A stretch of 64,000 bases of DNA from Vesta saturnalis (lineage: Eukaryota; Arthropoda; Insecta; Coleoptera; Lampyridae). The position numbers and the translations under genes were made by a program. The DNA lies in the NCBI GenBank assembly GCA_036346205.1, contig JARFJB010001817.1, positions 152,501 to 216,500 of the forward strand. The letters run 5' to 3'. Shown here piece after piece: positions 42,379-53,039 of the stretch; position 1 is the first letter of the stretch; the number at the start of each line of letters is the position of its first letter. Below the pieces are notes generated by a model. That model did not search any database. It was not told the DNA's origin and was given only the letters and a program-made list of their open reading frames with translations.

Positions 42379-43960
42379 TTACTTTGGTTCGTTTTTCCTT
42401 CTTTTTTTGTGGCAACTGTGGCATATTCTCTGAGTATTTCCTTCAATTGGTAGATGTTCACCGACGTTTTGTAAAGAATATGAACTTTGAGATGGCCTTC
42501 CGTACAAGCAGCGTCGTTTTATCGAAACATTTTCCTTTCCACTATTTATTAGTTGTCCTGCGAGCGGGACAATAAACTGAAGAAGAGGGATTTTCTTATG
42601 ATCAATTTCTTGAAATAAAATCCATGCATTGACGACGCTTGTGAGTAGAAGTTTGTAAAAAAACTTTTTTCCACCACTTGGTGGATTTTCTATCGATATC
42701 ATACAATCCTGCAAGTTGGTCTATCAAATCTACCCCTCCCATGTGCCGATTATAAAACAATACAGCTCCGGGGCATGGGACGTTACTTTTAGTTCCGTCC
42801 TTATTTTTCCACTAAACCCCGCTAACAACGGGCTGGTGACAATTGCTAAGTACAACCGCTTCTTTGGTATCTTTCCACTTGAGGGCCAGTAAACCGGTAT
42901 TACTGCAACGCATTTCTACGCCACCTTTCTTCTGTAGCTTCTTACTAAATACTGGTAGGTTCTTTCTGTTCATCATACATGTACCTGCAGCTGGGTACGG
43001 TAGATTACTCATAAGATTTATCGATGTAAAATATCTGTCAAAGCATAATGAAGTATTGGGGTTTCGCACGGTCTGACAAAGCTTTGAAACAACCCTCTCA
43101 CCAAGAGTTCCCTTCAATTGGTCAATTTCTTTACCACAATATATATTTAAGTCGTATACATACCCGGTCACAGTATCACACCTCTGCCATATTTTGATAC
43201 CTCTTTTGATAGGTTTTAGAGGTAAATATTGCTTTAGAACTGATCTCCCTTTGAGTTTAGTCATACTCTCGTCGATTGATTGATAAATACTTTCGGATCG
43301 TGCCACCATAAAGGTCTTCTTGAGACAAAAGACAACTTCCTCGATGTAATAAGTCTTACTAGCATTCACTGGCATGACCGGATTGTTAAACTAAAGCTTT
43401 GAAAGAAGCAATAAAAATCGGTCTCTAAAAATTGCTGTCTTCAAAGCTTCGTTTCCCATTGATTTATTTGTTGACCAGTATTGCTGCATGTTGGGAACTC
43501 TGTTATAATTCAAGACGAGTAAACAACCCAAGACAATTCTAAGTTCAAACGGATCGGTAGGGTTTAATTTGATGCGTTTCTGTTCTTTCAAACCTTTAGA
43601 CGTTCATTTATATTTTGAGAAATAAAAATCAGTAAATTATTCGGAAACATTTTCAAAAATACGTCTGATTCTTTGCAAGATTGATTTAGTGCAATCAAAG
43701 GAACGCATGAAGCATTACCATCATCAGGTAGAGATTTACAGGGCACAAAATTTTCGTTGGGAACCTCCCATGTTACAACATGGGACTGGTCACCTAATGG
43801 TTAATTTTCTAGCAATTCATTACCAGGCAGAACATCTAAAACTGGCGGAATCGCCAGTACTGTCCAAATTATTATTATGAATAAATTCCTCATCAGATGC
43901 GGAACCTGAAGATGGATTGTATTCTGAACCATTATCTTGAAATGGCTCTTCATCAGACTT
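42379..43960 (-). pseudogene. piggyBac transposase, several frame breaks
   Basis: Pieces run from an acidic N-terminus (near 43960-43830: SKSDEEPFQDNGSEYNPSSG), through RIKLNPTDPFELRIVLGCLL (43591-43391), then 43375-42812 with YQSIDESMTKLKGRSVLKQY (first Asp) and NTSLCFDRYFTSINLM (second Asp), a GGVDLIDQLAGLYD block in another frame near 42740 (third Asp), and the C-terminal piece 42714-42379 with ICHSCHKKRRK. All three Asp survive but the zinc domain is reduced to one Cys pair. At least three frameshifts. Confidence 0.85.
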
Positions 43961-43975
43961 AGATTGATCCCATAA

Positions 43976-44170
43976 ATGATCAGTTATTTGCTGCAGGTTT
44001 CAAAAAACCGCATATTTGCTAAAAAATTAGCTAAACACGTGTTCCGCTCGACTAACCTGAACGAACTGATGGTAAACATGCAAAAATTCGGGCAGCAAAT
44101 CGTCGGCCGGCTCACAAACTACGAGTGGGACACGCTCAATTGGATGCCAGACACAAAATATTCCCTCTAG
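43976..44170 (+). CDS. Unidentified frame inside piggyBac right end
   Basis: A 64-codon frame on the strand opposite to the transposase. From about 44030 its base composition is GC-richer than all around it (CACGTG, CGGGCAGC, GTCGGCCGGC), and the protein part LNELMVNMQKFGQQIVGRL and TNYEWDTLNWMPDTKYSL looks like a real soluble protein segment. I do not recognise it. It could be captured host, viral or other transposon sequence. It stops at a TAG just before the terminal palindrome. Not known to be expressed. Confidence 0.35.
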   Translation: MISYLLQVSKNRIFAKKLAKHVFRSTNLNELMVNMQKFGQQIVGRLTNYEWDTLNWMPDTKYSL

Positions 44171-44225
44171 AATTTTTTGTGTATTAGATGGGACATATAT
44201 GTCCCATTAGAAGCGAAAGGGTTAA

Positions 44226-44507
44226 GCCAGAGTGATAGAATTGTAGTAGGTTCTCAAAATAATAGCAATGAATACGCTGAGCATGGATATCGTTGGTTAC
44301 GTACCTATAGCATTACATACCAGGTGTTCCAGTCCGTTCAATGATATTGATTATTGTTATGGCGATCGCAAAGCGTTAAGGAATAAAATCATAATAAAAC
44401 AGCCCATTAGGAAAAGCTGAAAATAATTATCGTTTGTAGGACGGTTGCTAGAGGCGTAATAGATACACTAAATTAAAAAATCAAGCTTGGTTAAGGTACG
44501 ACTAAGG
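44226..44507. other. No recognised gene
   Basis: Short spacer between the piggyBac right end and the BEL/Pao left end. Nothing supported. Confidence 0.4.
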
Positions 44508-44764
44508 TATCTGTTGGAAATACAATAAGCCAAATTTTTGCAGTAATACTTTACTATACAATAAATACAGAAAAGGCACAAAAATAGTTGCCCTTTTAGT
44601 TCAAGGCTGGAACCCGTTTTGACAATTTATTTTTTACTATCTCTCGCGACTTTGTCACTCCGAACCTTGATCCTTTTCGGGTCTATTATTCATAACATCA
44701 ATACATGGAACAACCAACTAAATAAATAAGCATTTTTAACTCTCCTCCCCGGTACAGCTCTAAG

Positions 44765-45050
44765 TTCAAAGCTGTACCAATCACGGTTTTTCAGTTGATA
44801 GAACTGCTAACTTCACAGTGGGGCGCTCATAAACTCCAGTGCTAGTCTGAATTCTAGCTTGTCAAGCTTGTCCATAAGGGCTTTCAGATACTTCAATAAC
44901 CATTCCGTTCAAAGCTGTACCAATCACGGTTTTTCAATTGATAGAACTACTAACTTCACAGTGGGGCGCTCATAAATTCCAGTATTAGTTTGAATTCTAG
45001 CTTTTGGAACTAGTCCATCAGGGCTCTTAGATACTTAAATAACCATTCCC
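44765..45050 (-). repeat. 143-bp tandem duplication of BEL/Pao C-terminal coding end
   Basis: Copies 44765-44907 and 44908-45050 start TTCAAAGCTGTACCAATCAC and differ at about a dozen sites. On the minus strand each encodes the last conserved block of the DUF5641 domain (ARIQT--G-YERP-VKL-VLS). Divergence between them shows the duplication is old relative to the copy. Confidence 0.85.
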
Positions 45051-45069
45051 TTGGGCCAGTTACAACGAG

Positions 45070-45617
45070 GAAGCTCTTTGTCACAAATAACTACAATATC
45101 TCCTTCTTTAATGGGAGGAATTGGTTTTTGCCACTTAGGGCGCAATAATAGTTGAGGTAAGTCCTCCGTTGCAAACCTTCGCCAACAGTGGTTGGCAAAC
45201 TATTCTCGATATAAATAATTTTTTTAAAATATTTTTTCGTTAGTCTCGAGAGAACATATGGGTTTGTCACCGTTGGTAGATCCAAGCAGGAAATTGTTGG
45301 GGGTTAGAGATTCTGATTCCTCACTGTCTAGTAGTAGATATGTCAGAGGTCTTGAGTTAACTATGTTCTCAGCCGCAGTTAGACAACTACGTAGCAGTGA
45401 ATCAGTTGGTGTACGTATCGGCAAGGCATCATATAAGGCTATTTTGACTAATTTAACAAGTCATTCCCACGATCCTCCCATATATGGTGATAGTGGAGCA
45501 TTAAAGTGGAATGTAATTTCTGGAGTTTTAAAGTGGTTAGCGACTAAATTATGATTAAGTCTTTTTAGTTCTTCACGAAGTATACGTTCGGTTGCTACAA
45601 AATTAGTTCCTCGATCG

Positions 45618-45714
<97 letters not shown>

Positions 45715-46810
45715 TGGGATGCCCTCTGCTGTTCATAAAATCTTTAAAGCAGAGGATACAGTAATCAGCATCTAGTTTACATACTATTTCTAGATGTACT
45801 GATCTAATTGTCAAACAGGTGAATAATACCCACCAGCGTTTTTCTATTCGTTGCCCAACCAATCTTTACAGTAATTGGACCAAAATAATCGACACCAGTG
45901 TGCGTAAATGGAGATGCAAAGGTTGCAATTCGACACTCAGGCAAAGGAGACATTTCAAGTGGTTCAGGTTTAGCTGAATTAATTTTACAAGTTTGGCATT
46001 TTTGACGTACCTTGATCAGCGTTCTCCTTAATCTTGAGATATAATACTGCTGTCTAATTTGGTTTACAACTGTTTCTTGGTTATGGTGAAAATACAAGCA
46101 GTGGTAGTGTTGGACTATTAGAAATGTAAGATAGCTACCACGTTGTAAAATGAAAGTCCTTTAAAGTCAAGGTCTATACAGTTAGCAGCGTCTAATCGTC
46201 ATCGAACACGAAGAATTCCAGTTTGATCTAAGTATGGAGATAGTTGGAAAATACTACTTGATTTGTGTACAGTAGGTTTCAACGTACTAGTTTCTTTTTT
46301 CTGTAAAAGGTTAATTTCTTCAGAGTAATATTACTTTTGTACAATCCGAATTAAGGTGGTTCTTGATAAGTCTAATTCATCTGAGTTCAAAATACCAGTT
46401 GGTTTAGATTGTCCTTGGCATAAAACTTGTATACGGTTTATAAATCTGTATACATAAGCTACCGTTCGTAATAATCTAGTATACCTGCTAAATCTTTCGA
46501 AGTAAATCAAGGGAATATTACTGTCATTCGAAATTTTAGTGACGTTTATTTCTTTTGTTGTAATATCAGTGGAGCAATAAGCTGTAGTTTTGGTTAAAAA
46601 TTCTGGACCCTTAGACGATAGATCTGTCGCTTTTAAGGCCAATTTTGTAGTTATATCGGCATTATTAAGTTTACTACGTACACACCTACAGTTTGATACT
46701 ATTGAATTATCTTGAATTTCTGCAACACGGTAGGCAACATATTTACATTCTTCTGGAATCTTCAGTACGAATCCAGCTTAAAACAGTTACTGAATCTGAC
46801 CAGTAAATAA
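45070..46810 (-). pseudogene. BEL/Pao RNase H, integrase and DUF5641 segment
   Basis: From high to low coordinates: an RNase H piece with IIYWSDSVTVLSWI (near 46800), a connecting piece with IYFERFSRYTRLLRTVAYVY (46550-46430), the integrase zinc and core region with QQYYISRLRRTLIKVRQKC, HTGVDYFGPITVK and VLFTCLTIRSVHLEIV, then the DDE part CDRGTNFVATERI (second Asp) and APLSPYMGGSWE (Glu side), then SRPLTYLLLDSEE and a DUF5641 tail. A microsatellite has expanded in frame between the first and second integrase Asp. Several frame changes and stops. Confidence 0.85.
45622..45715. repeat. (TA)n(TG)n compound microsatellite inside integrase
   Basis: About 18 TA units followed by about 27 TG units. 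On the minus strand it reads as alternating His-Thr then Tyr-Ile codons and keeps the integrase frame open on both sides. Confidence 0.95.
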
Positions 46811-46939
46811 TATTGTAATTGTAATTGTTACATGGCATAAACTAATAGGAAACCACAGTTACAAAATACTTATAATACAGAATTAGTAACTCGGTACGGC
46901 CCCGAAGTCAAACAACTTTTCAGAAAGCTTGAAACATCA

Positions 46940-49297
46940 ATGAACAAGCTAGCACTAGAGGAAAACCACCTAACCTTCCTTTACAAAGCCCGTGATAACA
47001 ACGTAATACCCAACGGGCTTAACATCAAAACTCCGATACACAGCCGGAAAATATCATTAATCGCAAAGAGAGCTAGCGAAGCGTTAGTCAAAGAACTAAT
47101 CAGACATCACCGTTTCAGAAAATACCAGCTCGAACACCAATCCAACGGGATTAGAGAAACCATTCGAAACCGAGTGAACGAACAAGACTTTGATAAGATA
47201 AATACGGCTACCAGAAGTAAATATTCGAAGACCAAGCCAATGCACAAGAAAATTCAGCAGAAGAAACTCGAAAAGCTAATGAAGGAGAAGAAAGAACAAC
47301 CCAACATTAATCGAAAAAACACTGTCATAAACATCTCTAAATGACAGTTGAACGAAAACGAAATCCAGGTTCTGGACAAAGGCTTGAACTATGCGATAAT
47401 ACCGAGGTATATTCCAAAAGTAGATTTAATAACCGCAGTCGAAGAAACAGCTATGAAATTAGATCCTGAAGAAGCCGAAGAATACAGAAGTAAGGTTAGA
47501 TCAGTCATAGACTCATATAGGCGAACTAAACCTAACTTCTCTAACCTAGAAAGGAGAGCGGTCATTTCCCTTAAGAATGACCCAACGATCAAAATTCTCC
47601 CGGTAGACAAAGGAAACGCGATTGTGGGTATGGACACTTACAACAGTAAGATCCAAGAAGTACTAGACGGGGGCGAGTACAAACAAATACCAAAAGACCC
47701 CACACCTGACGCTGGCAAAACATAAGGGGGAGTTCTCAGATTACCAGAGAACTAGACTTTCCCCACACTAAAGCAAACCTCCGCATCTGTACGGCCTACC
47801 AAAGATTCACAAGGAAGGAATTCCTCTGAGACCAACTGTGAGCTCGAGAAATTCACCTTGTCACCCATTCGCACACTATCTGCTAGGTATTATCACACCC
47901 TTATATACCTGACGCTGGCAAAACATAAGGGGGAGTTTTCCGATTACCAGAGAACTAGACTTACCCCACACTACAGCAAATCTCCACATCTGTACGGCCT
48001 ACCAAAGATTCACAAAGAAGGAATTCCTTTGAGACCAATTGTGAGCTCGAGAAATTTACCTTGTCAACCATTAGCACACTATCTGCTAGGTATCATCACA
48101 CCCTTATTGGTAAAAACCGAATCTATAGTCAAGAATACGCAGCACTTCGTGGAAACGATCAGAAACTTTCAACCAAACCACGAAGAAATACTGGTAAGCT
48201 TCGACATTGTGAGTCTATTCACAAATCTGCCTACCGATAAGGCACTAACTATCATAAGGGACAAGCTGGAAAAGGATGAAATGTTAGACGAACGCACGCA
48301 ACTCTCGGTAAATGGAACTTCTGACAACATGCATTAGAACTACATATTTCCAGGTAGAAGACAAATTCTACCAACAAGAGCGTGGGATGGCGATAGGTTC
48401 CCCACTATCACCCATAGTGAGCAATATATACATGAAAGGCTTTGAAGATCAAGTGATATCCGAATTCACAGAGAAACCAAGGATGTGGCTTAGATACGTG
48501 GACGATACCTTCGTAGTTTGGCAACACGGCAAGCATAAGCTAGATGAATTCCTAGATCATCTAAATAGCCGCGCACCCTCCATCAAATTCACAATGGAAT
48601 TGGAGCAAAACTGTCATTCTTGGATGTACTTGTACACAGGAATGACAACACTTTCACGACAAGTGTATACAGGAAACCTACCCACACGGGGAGGTACCTA
48701 CACTACAACGCCAATCACCACAAAAACGTGAAGTTAGGCGTGGCAAAATGCTTGTACTATAGAGCAAAAACAATATGCTCAAAACAAGAGGACCTAAACA
48801 GAGAAAAAGAAAATATCGCAAGAACACTCAAAGAAAATGACTACCCTGATCTAACACCTAACCTAAACAGGGAAAGGGTAACCGAAAAAGAAGAAACTAA
48901 ATATACAGCAATAATACCATATATACAAGGTGCCTCAGACAAAGTACGAAGGATAGGCAGCAAATACAAGATACGCACTGCCTTCAAATCGACCAGGAGG
49001 CTCAGGGGAATACTAACCAAAACCAAACCATACAATGAAGATCAGAATTCCAAGAATTGTGCATACGACCTACCATGCGAATGCGACAGAGCATACATAG
49101 GAGAGAGCAGTAGACCACTCAAAGTGAGAACGCAGGAACATAAGAACAACGGCCGCAAGGGCGAAACAGAAAGTGAAGAATCGCCGAACATGTCTGGAAC
49201 GAAGACCACTGCATCCAATGGTATAACATACAGATATTGGCAAAGGACGAGAACGCAACTCGTCGGAAACTCAAAGAAGCCACATACATCGCACTAG
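46940..49297 (+). pseudogene. Penelope reverse transcriptase-GIY-YIG protein, broken
   Basis: Pieces: a basic N-terminal part (46940-47344), reverse transcriptase start 47348-47725 with IKILPVDKGNAIVGMDTYN, then 47910-48337 with PHLYGLPKIHKEGIPLRPIV and ILVSFDIVSLFTNLPTDKA, then 48312-48731 with MAIGSPLSPIVSNIYM and LRYVDDTFVVW (YVDD active site), and a C-terminal part 48620-49297 with CECDRAYIGESSRPLKVRTQ, the GIY-YIG endonuclease. Breaks include a TGA near 47344, a 203-bp tandem duplication and frame changes near 48320 and 48640. PLEs copy themselves by target-primed reverse transcription. Confidence 0.88.
47705..48110 (+). repeat. 203-bp tandem duplication inside PLE reverse transcriptase
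   Basis: Copies 47705-47907 and 47908-48110 both start CCTGACGCTGGCAAAACATA and differ at roughly 15 sites. The length is not a multiple of three, so it breaks the frame. Only the second copy connects to the rest of the reverse transcriptase. Confidence 0.9.
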
Positions 49298-49436
49298 CAG
49301 AAAATCCAATAAGCCAAGCTAGTGTAGATATGAAACCCATATGGATTTCAATAATGCGCGAAGAGCTTAAGCGCAATATACCTGCGCAAGAGGGCACGGC
49401 GCAACATGCGCAATAAACTTCTGCGCAACCACGAAA

Positions 49437-49439
<3 letters not shown>

Positions 49440-49507
<68 letters not shown>
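49440..49507. repeat. (TA)n microsatellite in PLE tail
   Basis: About 34 uninterrupted TA units just after the PLE coding end. Confidence 0.97.
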
Positions 49508-49514
<7 letters not shown>

Positions 49515-49635
49515 ACTCAGTGACTCAAGTCAGACTGTAAAAAGTACCAAGTTCGAATCTGAGGACGTCAATGCCTGGAAAATTGACTAAGCATATGAAT
49601 CCGACTTCCGAAACAGTCGCTTCTCAGGACTAAGC

Positions 49636-49672
49636 CTGATGACGGAAGCTCCGCTTCGAAACTAGCGCTCAA
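49636..49672 (+). other. Hammerhead-like core in PLE tail
   Basis: CTGATGA is followed by a GAAGC/GCTTC hairpin and GAAAC, then a palindromic AGCGCT. This is the conserved order of a minimal type I hammerhead ribozyme, which is known to occur in PLEs. The outer stem I was not found, so activity is doubtful. Confidence 0.4.
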
Positions 49673-49749
49673 AGCATAAACTGTGGAAATAGGCCGATCA
49701 ACTCCACTAATAGGAAACCATAGTTACAAAACACTTATAATACAGAACT

Positions 49750-51300
49750 TATTACCTTTGTTGTATTTTAGCGAATATACGAAGCAATCTGAGTCGAGGT
49801 TTCACCACATGCCTAAAACCTTTTCTGTGTTACCTTCAGATTCCATATTCAAATTTATCTTGGCAGGATTATGACTGTACGAATTCAGTATGTGCATTAA
49901 TTTCTTCGAATTTGAATGCCAGTTTCTTATTTCAAAATTGGCCTTGGAGTGGATAAAGGCTACTTGCTTAGCTATTTCTATTGCTTCTACTTCCGCATCT
50001 GCCGAATCCAGGAGGTCATCTACAAAAGGTTATTTACAATAGAATCAACAGCTCTAGGATAGTCAGATATAAACTTTCTACCATTAGCGTTTTTTACATA
50101 CTGTACACAACTAGGGGAACAAACAGTTCCAAATGTCATTACCGTCACAACGTATGTTTCTAATGGGTTATCTGCATGTCCCTTACGCCAATAGAAGCGT
50201 TGTGCATGTTGGTCCTCTTTTCTGATACTTGCACGAAGAAACATTTTTTTCCTTGTCTAAATCGAAGTAAGACCCCCAGCAAGGACGCTAGTTGGTCATC
50301 TCCTGGTAGCAACATAGAGTTTAGAGAAATTCCGCTTACAGTGGCTGCTGCATCCCAAACTACTCTAATTTTCCGGGCTTATTTGGATTAAAAACTAGAA
50401 ATACAGGAAGATACCTCCTGTTTATGACTAAATTCTTCTTCTGAAAATTTTCTAATGTATTTCTTTTCCAAGAAGGCTTCCAACTGTTGATTCATCCTGA
50501 CACCGATCTCTGGATTGTGTTTAATCTTCTTTTCGAAACACTGCAATCTTTGAAGGGCTATATATCTACTGTCAGGTAATTATAGCGAAGCATATTTCCA
50601 GATTAAACCAATTTCATACTGATTTCCTGTTTTAATTAATGTGGACTGCATTAATTCAGAAGCTCTTTTTAATTCAGCTGAGGCAATAGTGTTTACTGGA
50701 CTAATACCTAAGACTTCTATCGAACAGTATTTTTCACTTCATCATGGAGGTCCTTATCGATACATTGCAATTTCGCACATTCACATACATGGTAATTGTA
50801 GTTTTGTTCGGGAATATATCGCTTAAGTAGTGCAAATACTGTCCAAAACCTAATCTACGTTTAGCTGCAATAGGTCGACCATCTCCATCTTGTCTTACCA
50901 TCAATGGTAAAGCTAAGTCCCAGTTATCTAATCCTATTAAGATTGGTGGATTAGCATTTTGATAAGACTGAAGGGGCAATGGTCGTAAATATGGATATTC
51001 TATAGTGAGTTGTGTGAAATATTTACAGACTGCAGTGGGAGATTCAACCTCTTCACAGTACGAGCGGAACAGAAATCGAATTGTTTGGCACTGTGAAAAT
51101 CTCCTGCAATTGAATACGAGACTTTCTGCGACTGAGTTTCTATTCGTTGTTGTACACCAGTCCATTTTAAACATAATTGTTCGATTTTCCCATAAAGGTC
51201 TAATTGTTTCGCAATATCTTCAATAAGCACTGTAATAGAAAAACCTTCATCAAGAAAAGCGTATGTATTTACCTCTTTGTTATCATTTCTTAGTTTTACA
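49750..51300 (-). pseudogene. BEL/Pao protease and reverse transcriptase segment
   Basis: From high to low: an aspartic-protease-type region (51174-50734) with NPPILIGLDNWDLALPLMV, then a reverse transcriptase part with RVVWDAAATVSGISLNSM and DDQLASLLGVLLRFRQGK in one frame, FLRASIRKEDQHAQRFYWR in another, and VDDLLDSADAEVEAIEIAKQ as the active-site block near 50015. Reading then runs to a KVLGMW stop near 49790. The active site keeps two Asp. Several frame changes. Confidence 0.8.
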
Positions 51301-51735
51301 GGTAAAATTCGAAATCTTGTATATGGTGAAGATGTTTGATGACATGATCTCAGAGTTCGATTGTTCTGTATGAGGTCCAGTACTTGTCGATGGTAATATT
51401 ATTGGAACCATTGTCTCCTCATGTAGAAGTGGGTGATGATTCTGAATACAACGCGGCTCAATGCATTTTACCGGATACTTACAAGGGAACCGGTGTCTTT
51501 TCAAGCACAGCTTACACAGGTTACCACTTTGAATGAAATTCGATTTTTCTTTTGTAGAACATTTTTTAAACTTCGCACAACCAGTTACCTTTTTACAGTC
51601 TCCCTTTTTTATTTTACAAAGATGCTACATTATCACCTAGCACATGTGGAGCCGAATCATTAACATGTCATTTTCCACAGGAATGAATTTTACTGGAAAT
51701 TTCCAGTGTGGGTGAGGATGTACAAATGTTCGTAG

Positions 51736-52795
51736 CTAAAGTATACAACCATCAGAAAATTGCTTTGATCCAGATGTTTCAAGTGTACTTCTGTGTAGTG
51801 CCCACTTTACTCTTATTTGGGGAGGTAATTTGTTTAGAAGTTCATTCATTAGCGTGGGATTATTTAGATATTCACTTAAGCTAGCAGCTTTCGAAGAAAC
51901 GCATAGGTTTTTAACTGCAAATGAAAATTCCACTATGGATTTTAACCGTTCCATCTTAGGCGAAGGCAACCGACGAATATTTTTTATTTGGGCTTCCATA
52001 ATTTGCGCCGGTCTCCCAAAAAGCATCTTTAAAGTGGCAATTTCTGGGACACATTCTGGTAAAATGAGCAAACTGGAGACTGTTGATTTAGCGACACCTT
52101 TTAAACTATTTTGTAATTTTAACAAATTTTCACTATAGCTAAATCCGCATAACTTTGTTGAGTGTTCAAAGCTGCTTATAAACATCTACCATTCGTATGG
52201 ATTCCCATTAAAAACTGGAAGTTCTTTTGGAGTAGTTTTCCTAGCAGCACACTGTTGAGGACTAAGAATGGGTTTAAAACATCTTTGTAATTAAAAGGAT
52301 ATGTCTGAGTATTGTTTATTGAAGTTGTAGGTAGGTCTGGATAAATTGCATTAACATGATTAGTTTTCGTAACCTGTGTTGCGTTGACAGATGTATGTAT
52401 TGGATGCAATACCAATCTCCTGACTGCCTTCGGAATCTTCTTCATCTAATAGTAACCGGGTCTTCTCTGCCAACTCTCTTTCTTTCTTTAGTAATTCTCT
52501 TTCTTTTATAAGAGTTTCAATTTAAGGCTTCTTTTACTGCTATGACTGGAGTTTTCATTACTTTTTAAACTAAAGGCATTTTTTATGCCTTGGTGATGAC
52601 ATAGGAGCGTCATCTTTGTTTTTAATGGCACAAGGAGGACACATCCAGTTATCATCTTCTGCCACTCTATCAGTTACATTAACACATTCATAACAGCGCC
52701 ATTTTTGCATTTGGTGCATTCAACATTATCTTTTTCTCTATATGGTCTGCTACAAAGGGGACATTGGTCTTTTTTGGTTCTTCCACGAAAGGCCA
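51736..52795 (-). pseudogene. BEL/Pao gag segment
   Basis: From 52795 a zinc-finger N-terminus, MAFRGRTKKDQCPLCSRPYR then CTKCK, then a coiled-coil-like part and the DUF1759-type gag core with LKGVAKSTVSSLLILPECVP, LKMLFGRPAQIMEAQI and LNKLPPQIRVKWALH (52185-51736). The frame shifts near 52190 and 52690. This is the structural part of the retrotransposon. Confidence 0.75.
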
Positions 52796-53039
52796 TTTTG
52801 TAAACCAAGTCAGATAATATTGTAATAAAGGTATAGATTGTTTCCTATGGTTAACTGGATGGTTAATGCTTTAAATGGAATGTTGTCTCGGTTCAATTAA
52901 GCCTAGAATGTTGATTTCAACTATAATTGTAGTTGACACGATGTGATATTTTTGAGAATTGTTGGAAATACAATAAGGCATTTTTTTCTGTAATGTATTA
53001 CTGCAATAATTTGCCTTATTGTATTTCCAACAGTATCCT

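Larger units (their letters stand above)
42056..44221 (-). mobile_element. piggyBac element bounded by TTAA, 2.17 kb
   Basis: Ends are ACCCTTTCACG on the left and CCCTTTCGC read inward on the right, next to TTAA (42052-42055, 44222-44225); the left end has one additional A. Inverted GTGGGATATATGTGTCCCAC and ATGGGACATATATGTCCCAT palindromes lie just inside the left and right ends (near 42200 and 44198). The transposase is on the minus strand in several frames. A foreign-looking plus-strand frame sits next to the right end. Confidence 0.8.
46848..49752 (+). mobile_element. Penelope-like element (PLE) inserted in the BEL/Pao copy
   Basis: A ~45-base direct repeat (ACTAATAGGAAACCA-AGTT ... TTATAATACAGAA) occurs at 46848-46893 and 49707-49752, the terminal pseudo-LTR pattern of PLEs. 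The body encodes a Penelope reverse transcriptase joined to a GIY-YIG endonuclease on the plus strand. A (TA)n tract and a hairpin-GAAAC motif follow the coding part. BEL sequence resumes on both sides, but roughly 200 codons between reverse transcriptase and RNase H are absent. Confidence 0.85.
44513..53034 (-). mobile_element. BEL/Pao retrotransposon with inverted, not direct, ends
   Basis: The body on the minus strand carries gag with zinc finger, protease, reverse transcriptase, RNase H, integrase and a DUF5641 tail in BEL/Pao order. The left end starts TGTTGGAAATACAATAAG and the right end is the same motif inverted (...CTTATTGTATTTCCAACA), flanked by GTATC on both sides (44508-44512, 53035-53039), a 5-bp duplication as usual for BEL/Pao. 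A second copy of the motif at 52968 faces the outer one, making a ~67-base palindrome instead of a normal 5' LTR. A Penelope-like element splits the body. All coding parts are broken. Confidence 0.7.

Noticed and set aside
45258..45554. 98-codon plus-strand frame
   Set aside because: Shadow of the BEL/Pao integrase on the other strand.
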